In this document: positions 14,994-23,637 of the stretch, in pieces
How the letters are laid out: each line of letters starts with the position of its first letter
How positions within the stretch are numbered: the first letter of the stretch is position 1
Assembly (NCBI RefSeq): GCF_003946245.1
Contig: NZ_RHNN01000002.1
Span: forward strand, 89,263-153,262
Direction: 5' to 3'
Origin: Levilactobacillus cerevisiae
GTDB lineage: Bacteria; Bacillota; Bacilli; Lactobacillales; Lactobacillaceae
DNA: 64,000 nucleotides
The notes under the pieces: generated by a model
The model's database searches: none
The model's input: the letters and a program-made list of their open reading frames with translations, nothing else
Told to the model about the DNA's origin: nothing
Program-made: the position numbers and the translations under genes

Positions 14994-15827
14994 CTAAACT
15001 TCCTGCACCAATCCATCAAAAAATCGCTTCAAAGAGGTCTTCCCCCCGGTGCTCCTAGTTCCTTCCAGCAGTAGCATTTCACTGCGGACGTTCTTGTATT
15101 CGTAGAGTGTGTTGGCGTACTCTACGACAATCTCGTCGCCCATGCCGTCTAGGCTGATGTTGGCTAGGTTGGTTAGGCCGGTCTTGATTGCTCTACGGAT
15201 GCGTTGGAACATGATTTTCTTTTCGCGGTCGTCAATGTGGTAGGCGGCGTTGAAGTCGATATCGCGGAAACTGATATTTTGGTCGAGCATAATCTGCGCG
15301 ACGGCCAGGATGTCCGAGGAACCCGCCTCCGATGTGATGCCGAGAAAACGGAGAATTGATAAAATCTTTTCTTTTTCCTGTTGGTGCTGGTCCACGACTG
15401 GGGCCGTTGCGACCGCCCCGCCACCGACTAGCGATTGAATGTTGTTGAGCTTGGCGGCCATTTGGACGCTCTGCGAAACCTTTTCGACCACCGTCTTGAC
15501 TTCAATCACGTTGATTGGTTTGTCGATAAAAAATTCAATGCCAGCCTCGTAAGCCTCCGCCCGCAAGTCGCTGTCCTTGACCTGAGAAATCATAATTGAG
15601 CGGAGATTGGGCTTCAGTTCTTTGAGCTTTTTTATCAGTTCGATGCCCGACAGTCCCGGCATTAAGAGGTCCGCCAAGACAATATCAACGTCCATGATCA
15701 TAATGTCAGCCAGGGCCTTCTTCGAGTCGTGGGCGATGTCAATTACCGTGTTGGCGGGGTTCTTTTCCAGAATCTGGCGGAGAATCATGGGAATGGATGG
15801 GTCGTCGTCAACAATGTAGAAATTCAT
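14994..15827 (-). CDS. GlnL (YcbB)-like response regulator
   Basis: A 277-residue regulator. The receiver domain (1-120) has the acidic pair (VDDDPS), the phosphoacceptor Asp in DIVLADLLMPGLSG, the Ser in SIMISQ and the Lys in FIDKPINV. The C-terminal part matches the YcbB output domain of Bacillus subtilis GlnL, not a LytTR or winged helix. ATG at 15827 overlaps the last base of the sensor-kinase TAA (TAATG), so the pair is translationally coupled. GlnK/GlnL controls glutamine use in B. subtilis; here the pair is divergent from arcB-arcC-yfcC, suggesting it senses or controls amino-acid catabolism. Confidence 0.85.
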   Translation of the reverse strand: MNFYIVDDDPSIPMILRQILEKNPANTVIDIAHDSKKALADIMIMDVDIVLADLLMPGLSGIELIKKLKELKPNLRSIMISQVKDSDLRAEAYEAGIEFFIDKPINVIEVKTVVEKVSQSVQMAAKLNNIQSLVGGGAVATAPVVDQHQQEKEKILSILRFLGITSEAGSSDILAVAQIMLDQNISFRDIDFNAAYHIDDREKKIMFQRIRRAIKTGLTNLANISLDGMGDEIVVEYANTLYEYKNVRSEMLLLEGTRSTGGKTSLKRFFDGLVQEV

Positions 15828-17125
15828 TAGGCGTCTTCCTCCTGTACGAGTCGTTTCTTACTTAATTTTACTTCAAAATTGGTGCCCTTACCTAGTTGGG
15901 AATCGACCTGGATGTCGCCATCGAATTGTTCCTGGGCAATGATCTTAACGTGGGAGAGGCCGATACCCCGGTACACGTCGCCGTTTTCGTTAAATTTGGT
16001 GGTGAAGCCGGGCTGGAAAATCATCGAAAGGGTCTCGGCATCCATCCCGCTAGCGTTGTCCGAAACGTTGAGTAGAATATCATTGCCATCGTCAACTACA
16101 CTGACGACGACCACGCCGCTGGGACGGCCCTCCATGGCGTCGACGCTGTTAAAAATCAGATTGGAGAGGATGGAGACCAAGTAGTAATGGTTGGGCACGA
16201 CCAGGTCCACGTGATTGTGAACTTCAATGGTCACTTTCGGAAATTTGAGCTTGATGGACTCACGAATGTAGTCGGTCGTGACCTTGAGGATGTCGGCCAA
16301 CTGCATGGCAGTGTCGCCCCCATCATCGTTGAAGTAGTCGCCGAGACCCCGAATCACATTTTGGTAATCCTTCTTAATTTCGTGAACGTCGCGAGCAATT
16401 TGCAAAGCCTTGTCCCGTTCTGCTTCGCTAACGTCCGCGTTTTGCAAATCTTGGTTCAACAGGTAGGCGTTTTTCATGACGTTTTCAATTTCGCTGATGT
16501 TTTTGCGCATGAAGTAGACTTCGCTGTTCACGGCAGAGGCCACCCAGATGAAATGGTAGTAACGTTGCTCGTGATTTTCCTGGCGGAGCATCAGTTGAAA
16601 ATAATGGTAGAGAAAGGCCAACAGGCAGCTGACCAGACTCCGAATCAGTGCGGTGATAAAGAGAATCTGAAAGAGCCGGTAGGTGTAATCGTTGAAATCA
16701 GTTAGGAGACTGACTTCCAGCAAGTTGGCCAGGTAGTCGCAGAGCACGATGGTCAGGAAGAAGGTCGTGTTGCTACGTTGACCGCGCCGCCAATATAGGA
16801 AGTAATACAGAAAACCGTAACACAGATAGAAGGCCATGTCGGCCAAAATATAAATGATATTGTTGTGGGGATTGACGTCATGGCTGATGAACAGGAGCGC
16901 GCCCCTGAAGATTGGTGAAGCAATTGCGACCGCCACCGTCAGTCCAATCGGGTTGAAGTCGCGGTTGAAGTAGAGAATGACAGGCAGAATGAAAACGGAC
17001 AGGGTGACGATGAACCCCGGCGCGTACGTTTGAAAATTCACCTGCGAAGCGAGGGCAATACACGCCGCTGCCAGAAAGATGCGCTGGTAACGATCGTGTG
17101 TGAAAATACGGGACTGCTTTAGCAT
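15827..17125 (-). CDS. GlnK (YcbA)-like sensor histidine kinase
   Basis: A 432-residue sensor kinase with about six N-terminal hydrophobic segments (to residue ~190), a dimerisation/phosphoacceptor segment with the His in RDVHEIKKDYQNVI, and an HATPase domain: N box LSNLIFNSVDAM, G1 DNASGMD, F box FQPGFTTK and G2 GIGLSHV. The layout matches the GlnK/CitA-like group with membrane-embedded sensing and no large outside domain. ATG at 17125 has AAGGAGT 8-9 bases upstream. First gene of a two-gene operon divergent from arcB. Confidence 0.87.
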   Translation of the reverse strand: MLKQSRIFTHDRYQRIFLAAACIALASQVNFQTYAPGFIVTLSVFILPVILYFNRDFNPIGLTVAVAIASPIFRGALLFISHDVNPHNNIIYILADMAFYLCYGFLYYFLYWRRGQRSNTTFFLTIVLCDYLANLLEVSLLTDFNDYTYRLFQILFITALIRSLVSCLLAFLYHYFQLMLRQENHEQRYYHFIWVASAVNSEVYFMRKNISEIENVMKNAYLLNQDLQNADVSEAERDKALQIARDVHEIKKDYQNVIRGLGDYFNDDGGDTAMQLADILKVTTDYIRESIKLKFPKVTIEVHNHVDLVVPNHYYLVSILSNLIFNSVDAMEGRPSGVVVVSVVDDGNDILLNVSDNASGMDAETLSMIFQPGFTTKFNENGDVYRGIGLSHVKIIAQEQFDGDIQVDSQLGKGTNFEVKLSKKRLVQEEDA

Positions 17126-17181
17126 GAATTTTACTCCTTAGAAAAAGTTTTAACAAAGTTTTGAAGCTTCGTGAGGTTTTG

Positions 17182-17200
17182 TGAAACCGCTTACTATACT
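17182..17200 (+). promoter_or_regulatory. Candidate cre (CcpA) site and -10 box before arcB
   Basis: TGAAACCGCTTACT (17182-17195) matches the cre consensus TGWAARCGYTWNCW in 13 of 14 positions and abuts TATACT (17195-17200). Carbon catabolite repression of arginine/citrulline catabolism is well known in lactic acid bacteria. Confidence 0.5.
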
Positions 17201-17232
17201 AATGATTGTAAATAACAAAGGAGGAACTTACA

Positions 17233-18231
17233 ATGTTTAATCTCAGAAACCGCAGCTTTTTAACCCTATTGGACTACACCCCTAAAGAAATGGGCTTCCT
17301 GCTTCAATTAGCCGAAGACTTAAAGAAGGCTAAGTACGCCGGAACTGAACAACAAAAATTAGTTGGCAAGAACATCGCTTTAATTTTTGAAAAGAGCTCA
17401 ACTCGGACTCGTTGTGCCTTTGAAGTCGGTGCTTACGACCAAGGTGCTCACGTGACCTACTTAGGCCCTACTGGTACCCAAATGGGTAAAAAGGAATCCG
17501 CAGCTGACACAGCACGGGTTCTGGGCGGCATGTTTGATGGGATTGAATACCGTGGGTTCTCCCAACGGACGGTTGAAACTTTGGCAAAATACTCAGGCGT
17601 TCCCGTTTGGAATGGTCTGACCGATGAAGATCACCCAACCCAAGTGCTGGCTGACTTCCTGACTGCCAAAGAAGTTTTGAAGAAGAACTACAGCGACATC
17701 CACTTTACTTACGTGGGCGATGGCCGCAACAACGTGGCGAACGCCTTGATGATCGGTGGCGCAATCATGGGGATGACCTTCCACCTGGTTTGCCCTAAGG
17801 AATTGAAGCCAACCCAAGAACTCCGTGACAAGGTGAACGCCATTGCCGCTAAGACGGGTGCTGAAATCTTGATCACCGACGACATCGACGAAGGGGTTAA
17901 GGGCTCTGACGTGCTCTACACCGACGTTTGGGTATCAATGGGCGAACCAGATTCAGTTTGGAAAGAACGGATCGCCTTACTTTCACCATACCAAATCAAC
18001 GCCGAAATGATGGCCAAGACTGGCAACCCAGACGTGATCTTCGAACACTGCCTGCCTTCATTCCACAACGCTGAAACCGGCGTGGGTAAAGAAATTGCTG
18101 AAAAGTACGGCATCACTGAAATGGAAGTTTCCGATGAAGTCTTTGAAAGCGATGCATCCGTGGTCTTCCAGGAAGCTGAAAACCGCATGCACACCATCAA
18201 GGCCGTCATGGTTGCGACCTTAGGCGAATAG
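17233..18231 (+). CDS. arcB: Catabolic ornithine carbamoyltransferase
   Basis: A 332-residue cytoplasmic enzyme that interconverts citrulline plus phosphate with ornithine plus carbamoyl phosphate. Carbamoyl-phosphate motif STRTR at 56-60, HPTQ at 134-137, the ornithine SMG loop at DVWVSMG (231-237), and HCLPSFH from 272 are all intact; the SMG loop argues against putrescine carbamoyltransferase. ATG follows AAAGGAGG by 8-9 bases. arcC starts 13 bases downstream. No arginine deiminase (arcA) is in the window, so in this place the pair can work on citrulline or in concert with arcA elsewhere. Confidence 0.96.
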   Translation: MFNLRNRSFLTLLDYTPKEMGFLLQLAEDLKKAKYAGTEQQKLVGKNIALIFEKSSTRTRCAFEVGAYDQGAHVTYLGPTGTQMGKKESAADTARVLGGMFDGIEYRGFSQRTVETLAKYSGVPVWNGLTDEDHPTQVLADFLTAKEVLKKNYSDIHFTYVGDGRNNVANALMIGGAIMGMTFHLVCPKELKPTQELRDKVNAIAAKTGAEILITDDIDEGVKGSDVLYTDVWVSMGEPDSVWKERIALLSPYQINAEMMAKTGNPDVIFEHCLPSFHNAETGVGKEIAEKYGITEMEVSDEVFESDASVVFQEAENRMHTIKAVMVATLGE

Positions 18232-18244
18232 TGGAGGAGAACAC

Positions 18245-19174
18245 ATGGCTAAAATCGTTGTTGCCTTAGGCGGAAACGCCCTGGGCAAGTCACCAGAAGA
18301 ACAATTGAACTTAGTAAAGCACACGGCCAAGTCACTGATTGGTTTAGTCGCTGCCGGCCACAAGGTGGTTATCAGCCATGGTAACGGTCCCCAAGTTGGG
18401 GCCATTAACCTGGGGATGAACTACGCCGCCGAACACGGCCAGACTGCCGCCTTCCCATTCCCTGAATGTGGGGCCATGAGTCAAGGCTACATCGGCTACC
18501 ATTTACAACAAAGCCTGCACAACGAACTGCACCGTCAAGGCATTCAAAAGGACGTGGCTTCCGTAGTCACCCAGATTGAAGTCGACGAGAGCGACCCGGC
18601 CTTTGACCACCCAACCAAGCCAGTGGGCTCCTTCTACAGCAAGGAAGACGCTGACAAGATTGTTGCCGAAAAGGGCTACACGTTCGTCGAAGATGCTGGC
18701 CGGGGTTACCGCCAGGTTGTACCATCACCACTTCCTAAGTCTATCATTGAAATCAAGAGTATCAATGACTTGATTGAAAATGATAACTTAGTCATTGCTG
18801 GCGGCGGTGGCGGGGTTCCCGTTATCACCACCGATGACGGTCTCAAGGGTGTGCCTGCCGTGATCGACAAGGACCGCTCCAGTGCCCTGTTGGCTGCCAA
18901 CATTGCCGCAGACCAACTGATTATCTTGACTGCCGTTGACGACGTTTACGTGAACTACGGCAAGCCAGATGAAAAGGCCTTACACGACCTGTCTAGCAAA
19001 GATGCCCAACGCTACATTGACGAAGGCCAATTCGCACCAGGCAGTATGTTACCTAAGATTGAAGCCTGCTTAAGCTTTGTCGCTACAGGTAACGGCCGGA
19101 CGGCGCTCATCACGTCACTTGATCACCTCGACGACGCCTTAGCAGGCAAGGTCGGCACGTTGATCAAAGCTTAA
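18245..19174 (+). CDS. arcC: Carbamate kinase
   Basis: A 309-residue amino-acid-kinase-family enzyme that transfers the phosphate of carbamoyl phosphate to ADP, releasing ammonia and CO2. Family blocks: [11 protein letters not shown] at the N-terminus, [11 protein letters not shown], the [11 protein letters not shown] segment, [11 protein letters not shown] and [14 protein letters not shown] near the nucleotide site, and GSMLPKIEA near the C-terminus. Length is normal. It follows arcB by 13 bases with GGAGGAG as ribosome site, giving the last two steps of the deiminase pathway. Confidence 0.96.
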   Translation: MAKIVVALGGNALGKSPEEQLNLVKHTAKSLIGLVAAGHKVVISHGNGPQVGAINLGMNYAAEHGQTAAFPFPECGAMSQGYIGYHLQQSLHNELHRQGIQKDVASVVTQIEVDESDPAFDHPTKPVGSFYSKEDADKIVAEKGYTFVEDAGRGYRQVVPSPLPKSIIEIKSINDLIENDNLVIAGGGGGVPVITTDDGLKGVPAVIDKDRSSALLAANIAADQLIILTAVDDVYVNYGKPDEKALHDLSSKDAQRYIDEGQFAPGSMLPKIEACLSFVATGNGRTALITSLDHLDDALAGKVGTLIKA

Positions 19175-19190
19175 TTCTTTAAAATAACGG

Positions 19191-19246
19191 AACGTGGTCC
19201 AATCGTGCGGAGATGTTGGTGACACCCGTTCTTGGACCACGTTTTT
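19191..19246 (+). terminator. Intrinsic terminator between arcC and the yfcC-like gene
   Basis: AACGTGGTCCAA (19191-19202) and TTGGACCACGTT (19232-19243) are perfect complements, followed by TTTTT. It should limit read-through from arcBC to the transporter. Confidence 0.85.
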
Positions 19247-19286
19247 CGTTTGTCATTTTTGCAAAATACTTATAGGGGTGAACTTA

Positions 19287-20834
19287 ATGGATGCTTCAGT
19301 TGAACCAAAGCCAAAAAAGAAATTTAAATTGCGCATGCCCGGCGCGTTTGTGATCTTATTCGTGCTGACCATCGTCGCCGTTTTCGCGACCTGGGTCATT
19401 CCAGCCGGCTCTTATTCTAAGCTATCATACAGCGGGGGGCAGCTTGAAATCTCGCGGCCAGCCGGTAAAACGGTCAGAGTACCCGCAACCCAGCAAGAAT
19501 TGGATAAACTGGGCGTTAAAATTAAAATCAAGGAATTTACTTCCGGCGGGATTACCCAGGAAGTTTCCATTCCCAATACCTATCATCGTCTGAAACAGCG
19601 GCCAGCAGGGCTGGGTGCCATTACCAGCAGTATGGTCAACGGGACGATTGAAGCCGTGGACATCATGGTCTTCATCTTCGTCTTAGGGGGCCTGATTGGG
19701 GTGGTTAAAGCGAGTGGGGCCTTTGAATCCGGCCTGATGGCGTTGACCAAGAAAACCAAGGGCCACGAGTTTATGCTGATTTTTATGGTTTCCATCTTGA
19801 TGGTCTTAGGGGGAACCTTGTGTGGGATTGAGGAAGAGGCCGTGGCCTTCTACCCAATACTGGTTCCGATCTTCATTGCGATGGGCTATGACTCGATAGT
19901 CTGTGTGGGGGCCATCTTCCTCTCCAGTTCAGTCGGGACGGCCTTCTCAACCATTAACCCGTTCTCCGTCGTGATTGCTTCTAACGCTGCCGGAATCAAC
20001 TTTACCGAAGGGATTAGCTGGCGGATCGGTGGGTTGGTTGTCGCTGCCATCTTCGTGCTCTTCTACCTCCACTGGTACAGTAAGAAGGTTAAGGAGACGC
20101 CATCGTACTCTTACACCTACGAAGACAAGACCTCCTTTGATAAAATGTGGTCGGTTTCGTCTGAAGAGACCGGCAATCAAGCCTTCACCATGCGGAAGAA
20201 AATCATTCTGGTTCTCTTTGTGATTACGTTCCCAATCATGGTCTGGGGCGTTATGTCTCAAGGCTGGTGGTTCCCAACCATGGCCTCATCATTCCTGTTA
20301 TTTGCCATTATCATTATGTTTATCACCGCGACCGGGAAATACGGGATCGGTGAAAAGGGTGTCGTCGATGCCTTTACCAACGGTGCTGCCAGTTTGGTTG
20401 GGGTTTCCCTGATCATCGGGCTGGCACGGGGGATTAACCTGGTCATGAACAACGGGATGATTTCCGATACGATCCTGCAATACTCCTCATCATTGGTTGC
20501 GCACGTGAGTGGTTCGGTCTTCATTATTGTCATGATGTTAATCTTCTTCGTCCTCGGTTTCATCGTGCCATCTTCATCTGGTTTAGCCGTGCTGGCAATG
20601 CCAATCTTTGCGCCGCTGGCTGATACGGTCGACATTCCCCGGTACGCCGTGGTTACTGCCTACCAATTCGGTCAATACGCAATGCTCTTCCTGGCCCCAA
20701 CCGGTCTGGTGATGGCAACGCTACAAATGCTGGATATGAAATACTCGCACTGGTTCAAGTTCGTTTGGCCAGTTGTGGCGTTCGTCCTGGTCTTTGGTGG
20801 CGCCATCCTGGTCATGGAAGTTATGCTGGGATAA
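19287..20834 (+). CDS. YfcC-family (C4-dicarboxylate/basic amino-acid antiporter-like) transporter
   Basis: A 515-residue membrane protein with about 12-13 hydrophobic segments after a Lys-rich cytoplasmic start (EPKPKKKFKLRMPGAF). Family blocks are WVIPAGSY near the first helix, DIMVFIFVLGGLIGV, GTLCGIEEEAVAFYPI, and the C-terminal FIVPSSSGLAVLAMPI with the SSSG hairpin. In lactic acid bacteria, YfcC homologues beside arcBC are proposed ornithine/citrulline or arginine exchangers; that role here is inference from context. ATG at 19287 has GGGGTG upstream; the longer frame includes the arcC terminator. A terminator separates it from arcC. Confidence 0.85.
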   Translation: MDASVEPKPKKKFKLRMPGAFVILFVLTIVAVFATWVIPAGSYSKLSYSGGQLEISRPAGKTVRVPATQQELDKLGVKIKIKEFTSGGITQEVSIPNTYHRLKQRPAGLGAITSSMVNGTIEAVDIMVFIFVLGGLIGVVKASGAFESGLMALTKKTKGHEFMLIFMVSILMVLGGTLCGIEEEAVAFYPILVPIFIAMGYDSIVCVGAIFLSSSVGTAFSTINPFSVVIASNAAGINFTEGISWRIGGLVVAAIFVLFYLHWYSKKVKETPSYSYTYEDKTSFDKMWSVSSEETGNQAFTMRKKIILVLFVITFPIMVWGVMSQGWWFPTMASSFLLFAIIIMFITATGKYGIGEKGVVDAFTNGAASLVGVSLIIGLARGINLVMNNGMISDTILQYSSSLVAHVSGSVFIIVMMLIFFVLGFIVPSSSGLAVLAMPIFAPLADTVDIPRYAVVTAYQFGQYAMLFLAPTGLVMATLQMLDMKYSHWFKFVWPVVAFVLVFGGAILVMEVMLG

Positions 20835-20866
20835 ACTTTTTAAGCTAGTCGTTGCCCGTGCCTGCC

Positions 20867-21027
20867 GGGCTGTTGAAAATGAGACCGGAACGCTGTGGGG
20901 AGGACGCCTAAAACCTGTGAAGCGGTCTTTAGGCTCGCTTTGAACCGCGAAGTTCGCGTTTCAAAGACGCCATTCTGTGAGAAAAACACTCGCAGAATCC
21001 CACGGCTGGGCTCATTTTCAACAGCCC
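20867..21027 (-). repeat. Cloverleaf repeat, copy A (type I, reverse)
   Basis: Closing stem P1 is a perfect 17-base-pair match: GGGCTGTTGAAAATGAG (20867-20883) with CTCATTTTCAACAGCCC (21011-21027). Inside are P4 (CCTAAA/TTTAGG, 20907-20933), P3 (CTTTGAA/TTCAAAG, 20938-20966) and P2 (ATTCTGTGAG/CTCGCAGAAT, 20972-20998). Junction strings GCTGTGGGG and CCCACGGCTG are conserved with other copies. Confidence 0.85.
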
Positions 21028-21099
21028 TCTCGGCTGAGGTTGTTGTTCTGGCGGCGTTGTAGCCCCGGTTTCGTGGGGTGGCCGCGTCTACCAGAGCTG

Positions 21100-21255
21100 C
21101 TGAAGTGAGATTGAAATACTGTGGGGAGGACGCTGGAAGCCTGTAAGGCGGTCTTCCAGCTCGCTTTGAACCTCGGAACCCACGAGTTTCAAAGGCGCCA
21201 TTCTACGAGAAGAACACTCGCAGAATCCCACGGCTGGGCTCATTTTTCACCGGCC
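21100..21255 (-). repeat. Cloverleaf repeat, copy B (type I, reverse)
   Basis: Tandem to copy A. P4 is TGGAAG/CTTCCA (21134-21157) where A has CCTAAA/TTTAGG; P3 is CTTTGAA..CTCG / CGAG..TTCAAAG; P2 is ATTCTACGAG/CTCGCAGAAT. P1 is partly decayed. The flanks (CTCTCGGCTGAG, GGCGGCGTTGTAGCCCC) repeat as well, so the unit of about 230 bases was duplicated. Confidence 0.8.
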
Positions 21256-21574
21256 CTCTCGGCTGAGATTGGTGTTGTGGCGGCGTTGTAGCCCCGATTT
21301 GGTGGGCGGCCGCCACGAACATTGGCGTTTTCGACCAGTGTGTATGTTCCAGACTAAGATGATTAAGAACTTCATCATCTTGTCGCTTAGCAGACGTCAT
21401 TGTTAGGCAACAAGCAAATTAAGAATTACATGACGGAAGAGTCGACTTGCTGGTCGGCTCTTTTGTGCCGGGCGATTAGTCTTAAAAAACGGCTAAGGGT
21501 TAAAAACTAAGTTGTCGGCGTAACCTGCTACATAGTAGGGTATAGCGCTGGATATTGGCAACATGGTCTAAATC

Positions 21575-21668
21575 TGTCGACTCGCTATGAAACGTACGAA
21601 CCACGTTTTAAAATACCATTTCCAAGTAAACTACTTGCAGAATTCTACGGCTAAGGCTAAATCGGATT
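21575..21668 (-). repeat. Decayed cloverleaf repeat remnant
   Basis: CTCGCTATGAAACG...CGTTTTAAAATACCATTT and TTGCAGAATTCTACGGCTAAGGC line up with the P3 and P2 part of copies A and B with many changes. A separate small terminator-like hairpin, AGAGTCGAC/GTCGGCTCT plus TTTT, is at 21438-21464. Confidence 0.5.
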
Positions 21669-21704
21669 TGCTCACGCCTACTTAGACTTTGCCAATTATG
21701 GTGA

Positions 21705-21990
21705 ACAAACGTTGCCAGTTCAGCGATGGTCACGTCAATGTCATGTTGAAGAACAATCCTAACCGGAGGAGGACAGAGATGGAGGCAGCTGTGTCGACGA
21801 CGTTAGCTGAGCGGTCTTCTCAGGTTACGTCGTGGGACGCGTTTGGAGCCTGTCGTTTTGGGACAGGCTTCAAACCGAGCCGGAGGACCGTACCTCAGGC
21901 CGCAGGCGGTCCCCACAGCAGACGGAATTTCTGGCAGCCGCAGGTGGCAATTTTTGACTAATTTTGGGAACTGAATTCCTATTAGCTGGG
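21705..21990 (+). repeat. Cloverleaf repeat, copy C (type II, forward)
   Basis: Conserved leader (CAAACGTTGCCAG, then AACCGGAGGAGG at 21761-21772), P1 CAGAGA../..TTTCTG, P2 ACGACGTTAGCTGAG/CTCAGGTTACGTCGT (797-833, 13 of 15 paired), P3 GTTTGGAGCCTGTC/GACAGGCTTCAAAC (21841-21875, 14 pairs with one wobble), P4 GGACCG..CGGTCC (about 21884-21912), then CCCCACAGC and GCAGCCGCAGGTGGC. The end carries TTAGCTGGGC. Confidence 0.85.
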
Positions 21991-22107
21991 CTATTTTAGG
22001 TTCTATTGGACTTTCAAGTATTTTGAAAATGGCTAGTTTGGCCGCTGTGTGTGGTATACTTACCATTCATGAGCTTTAATTTCGAGATATTCTAGGGGGA
22101 AACCATC

Positions 22108-22776
22108 TTGGCACTGACTACCGCCAAAAACTTTTTACTTTTAACCGAACGGATTGATGATAAGCCGATGCTGCGGACGCGTTTTACGGCCCAGGCATAC
22201 TTCTTACTGGCGACGCTGTTAGACCTGTTGGACCAAGGGGTGCTGCAGGTTGACGGCGACCGCATCGTCGTGCCCGACGTCGATCGGTTTGACCAATTAC
22301 CACAGTATTTGAACGCGCTCCGGATTCGTTTGACCAGTGATTTAATGCAAAATGACCAGTTGAAAACGGCCTTGAAATTAGTGACGAGCTGGGATATCGT
22401 CAATGCCGTTTACGACGGGATCGGTGCAGAGACGCTGACTGACGGGACCACGGAGCGAGTGTTGTTTCAAAATAACTTGAAGCCCCACGTGATTTACGAG
22501 CCCAAGGACGCCAGTCGCCAAGCGGTCATTGCCGACCTCAAGGCGCAGATTGCTTCCGGCCAGCCGAACCACCCGACGATTAATCTATACGCCGTGTTGG
22601 CCCAAACAGGCGCGTTGAAGTGGGTCTTTGGTGAGGTGGGGCTGGACAAGCTACAGTCGCAATTTGAAACGGCCACCAGCGTGGATCCGTACGCGCAGAC
22701 CGTTCAACTGATGACAACGACGGCCGGGGAAATCATCCAGTCCAAGAAATTTGAGATGGATAGCTGGTTGAGCTAA
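22108..22776 (+). CDS. Uncharacterised protein, possibly GPP34 (GOLPH3)-like
   Basis: A 222-residue soluble, mostly helical protein starting LTTAKNFLLLTERID and continuing FTAQAYFLLATLLDLLDQGVLQVDGDRIVV. An opening L..A..FLLL, then a long helix ending in a short strand, is reminiscent of GPP34 phosphoinositide-binding-like proteins of about 220 residues, but I cannot confirm this. TTG start with GGGGGAA 9 bases upstream. The gene is alone, with a terminator at 22794-22833, and is flanked by type II cloverleaf repeats in opposite orientations (copies C and D). Confidence 0.75.
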   Translation: MALTTAKNFLLLTERIDDKPMLRTRFTAQAYFLLATLLDLLDQGVLQVDGDRIVVPDVDRFDQLPQYLNALRIRLTSDLMQNDQLKTALKLVTSWDIVNAVYDGIGAETLTDGTTERVLFQNNLKPHVIYEPKDASRQAVIADLKAQIASGQPNHPTINLYAVLAQTGALKWVFGEVGLDKLQSQFETATSVDPYAQTVQLMTTTAGEIIQSKKFEMDSWLS

Positions 22777-22793
22777 TTTATGCAAGATTAAAT

Positions 22794-22833
22794 AGACGAT
22801 GACCTCTTCTTGGAAGGGGCTGTCGTCTTTTTT
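22794..22833 (+). terminator. Intrinsic terminator of the GPP34-like gene
   Basis: AGACGATGACC pairs with GGCTGTCGTCT with small bulges, followed by TTTTTT. Confidence 0.75.
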
Positions 22834-22849
22834 GACTTCTGAAGAATCC

Positions 22850-23122
22850 AGCTAGCGATGTTAAATTGTCCGGAATTGTCACCTGCGGCTGCCAGAGATT
22901 CCGGCTGCTGTGGGGACCGCCTGCGGTCTGAGGGGCGGTCCTCCGGCTTGGTTTGAAGCCTGTCCCAAACCGACAGTCTCCAAACGCGTCCCACGACGTA
23001 ACCTGAGAAGGCCGCTCAGCTAACGTCGTCGACACAGCTGCCTCCATCTCTGTCCTCCTCCGGTTATGACTGGTTCTTTACCATGACATGGATGTGATCA
23101 TTGCTGGATTGGCAACGTTTGT
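22850..23122 (-). repeat. Cloverleaf repeat, copy D (type II, reverse)
   Basis: Near-identical to copy C in opposite orientation: AGCTAGCG end, CTGCGGCTGCCAGAGAT, GCTGTGGGGACCGCC, P3 with GAAGCCTGTC/GACAGTCTCC, P2 with ACGACGTAACCTGAG/CTCAGCTAACGTCGT, then CAGCTGCCTCCATCTCTG (P1 partner: CAGAGAT/ATCTCTG, seven perfect pairs), CCTCCTCCGGTT and GGCAACGTTTG. Confidence 0.85.
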
Positions 23123-23149
23123 CCAGCAGAATTGGTCATTGTCTATGTA

Positions 23150-23345
23150 GGCGTGAGTGAGCTAAATTTAGGCTCAGCCGTGGAATTTTCCAAGTGGGTT
23201 AACTTGGAAAATGGCGACTTTGAAACGCGGTTCGTGCGGTTCAAAGCGAGCTGGCAGACCGTTTCCCAGGCTGGCGGCGTCCTCCCCACAGCGTTCCGGC
23301 CTAAATTTGGCGAACGGTAAGCCGGCAGGTTTAGACAGTGTTGCC
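23150..23345 (+). repeat. Cloverleaf repeat, copy E (type I, forward)
   Basis: P1 GCTAAATTTAGGC (23161-23173) with GCCTAAATTTGGC (23299-23311, one wobble). P2 ATTTTCCAAGT/ACTTGGAAAAT (23185-23212, perfect 11). P3 CTTTGAA/TTCAAAG (23218-23246). P4 around GCAGACC..CAGGCTGGC (23249-23276). Flanks GTAGGCGTGAGTGAG and GAACGGTAAGCCGGCAG are shared with the copy at 56094. Confidence 0.88.
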
Positions 23346-23571
23346 GCATTGTTTAGGCTAACTAATAGCCATATATGCAGTGCACTCAGAAAAACGATGA
23401 TTTTGCAAGCCAGAGCTCCGAACAAATATTTTTTACAGTAAAAACCGTGGTCATTTATCATCATGTGAGTGGGCTACGATTGTTGTCGTGTCAGGTTTTG
23501 ACCGCTGATGACACTGAGGCGAATCGCGTTGGACGGTGAACTAATTAACTGCCAGATAAATTAAAACAAAC

Positions 23572-23600
23572 TTGTTTTGGACACCAGACAGACCTATGAT
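23572..23600 (+). promoter_or_regulatory. Promoter of the pnt operon
   Basis: TTGTTT (23572-23577) and TATGAT (23595-23600) are 17 bases apart. The -35 sits in the palindrome AAACAAACTTGTTTT, a possible operator. Confidence 0.55.
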
Positions 23601-23637
23601 GAACTTGTGAAGGAATTATCAAAAGGAGATGGGTGGC

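Noticed and set aside
17233..18231. Putrescine carbamoyltransferase
   Set aside because: The SMG loop and HCLPSFH are those of ornithine carbamoyltransferase, and no agmatine deiminase or putrescine antiporter is next to it.
20867..21027. tRNA or tmRNA
   Set aside because: The cloverleaf is four-armed but much larger than a tRNA, has no TTCGA arm, anticodon loop or CCA, and the arms covary freely.
21689..21961. Open frames inside the repeat copies (also 22778-23047, 23132-23464, 56084-56513, 62206-62656, 62991-63236)
   Set aside because: They follow the repeat sequence, differ in frame between copies, and are disrupted by small indels; the folding pattern explains the conservation better. 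AACCGGAGGAGG looks like a ribosome site but no conserved frame follows it.
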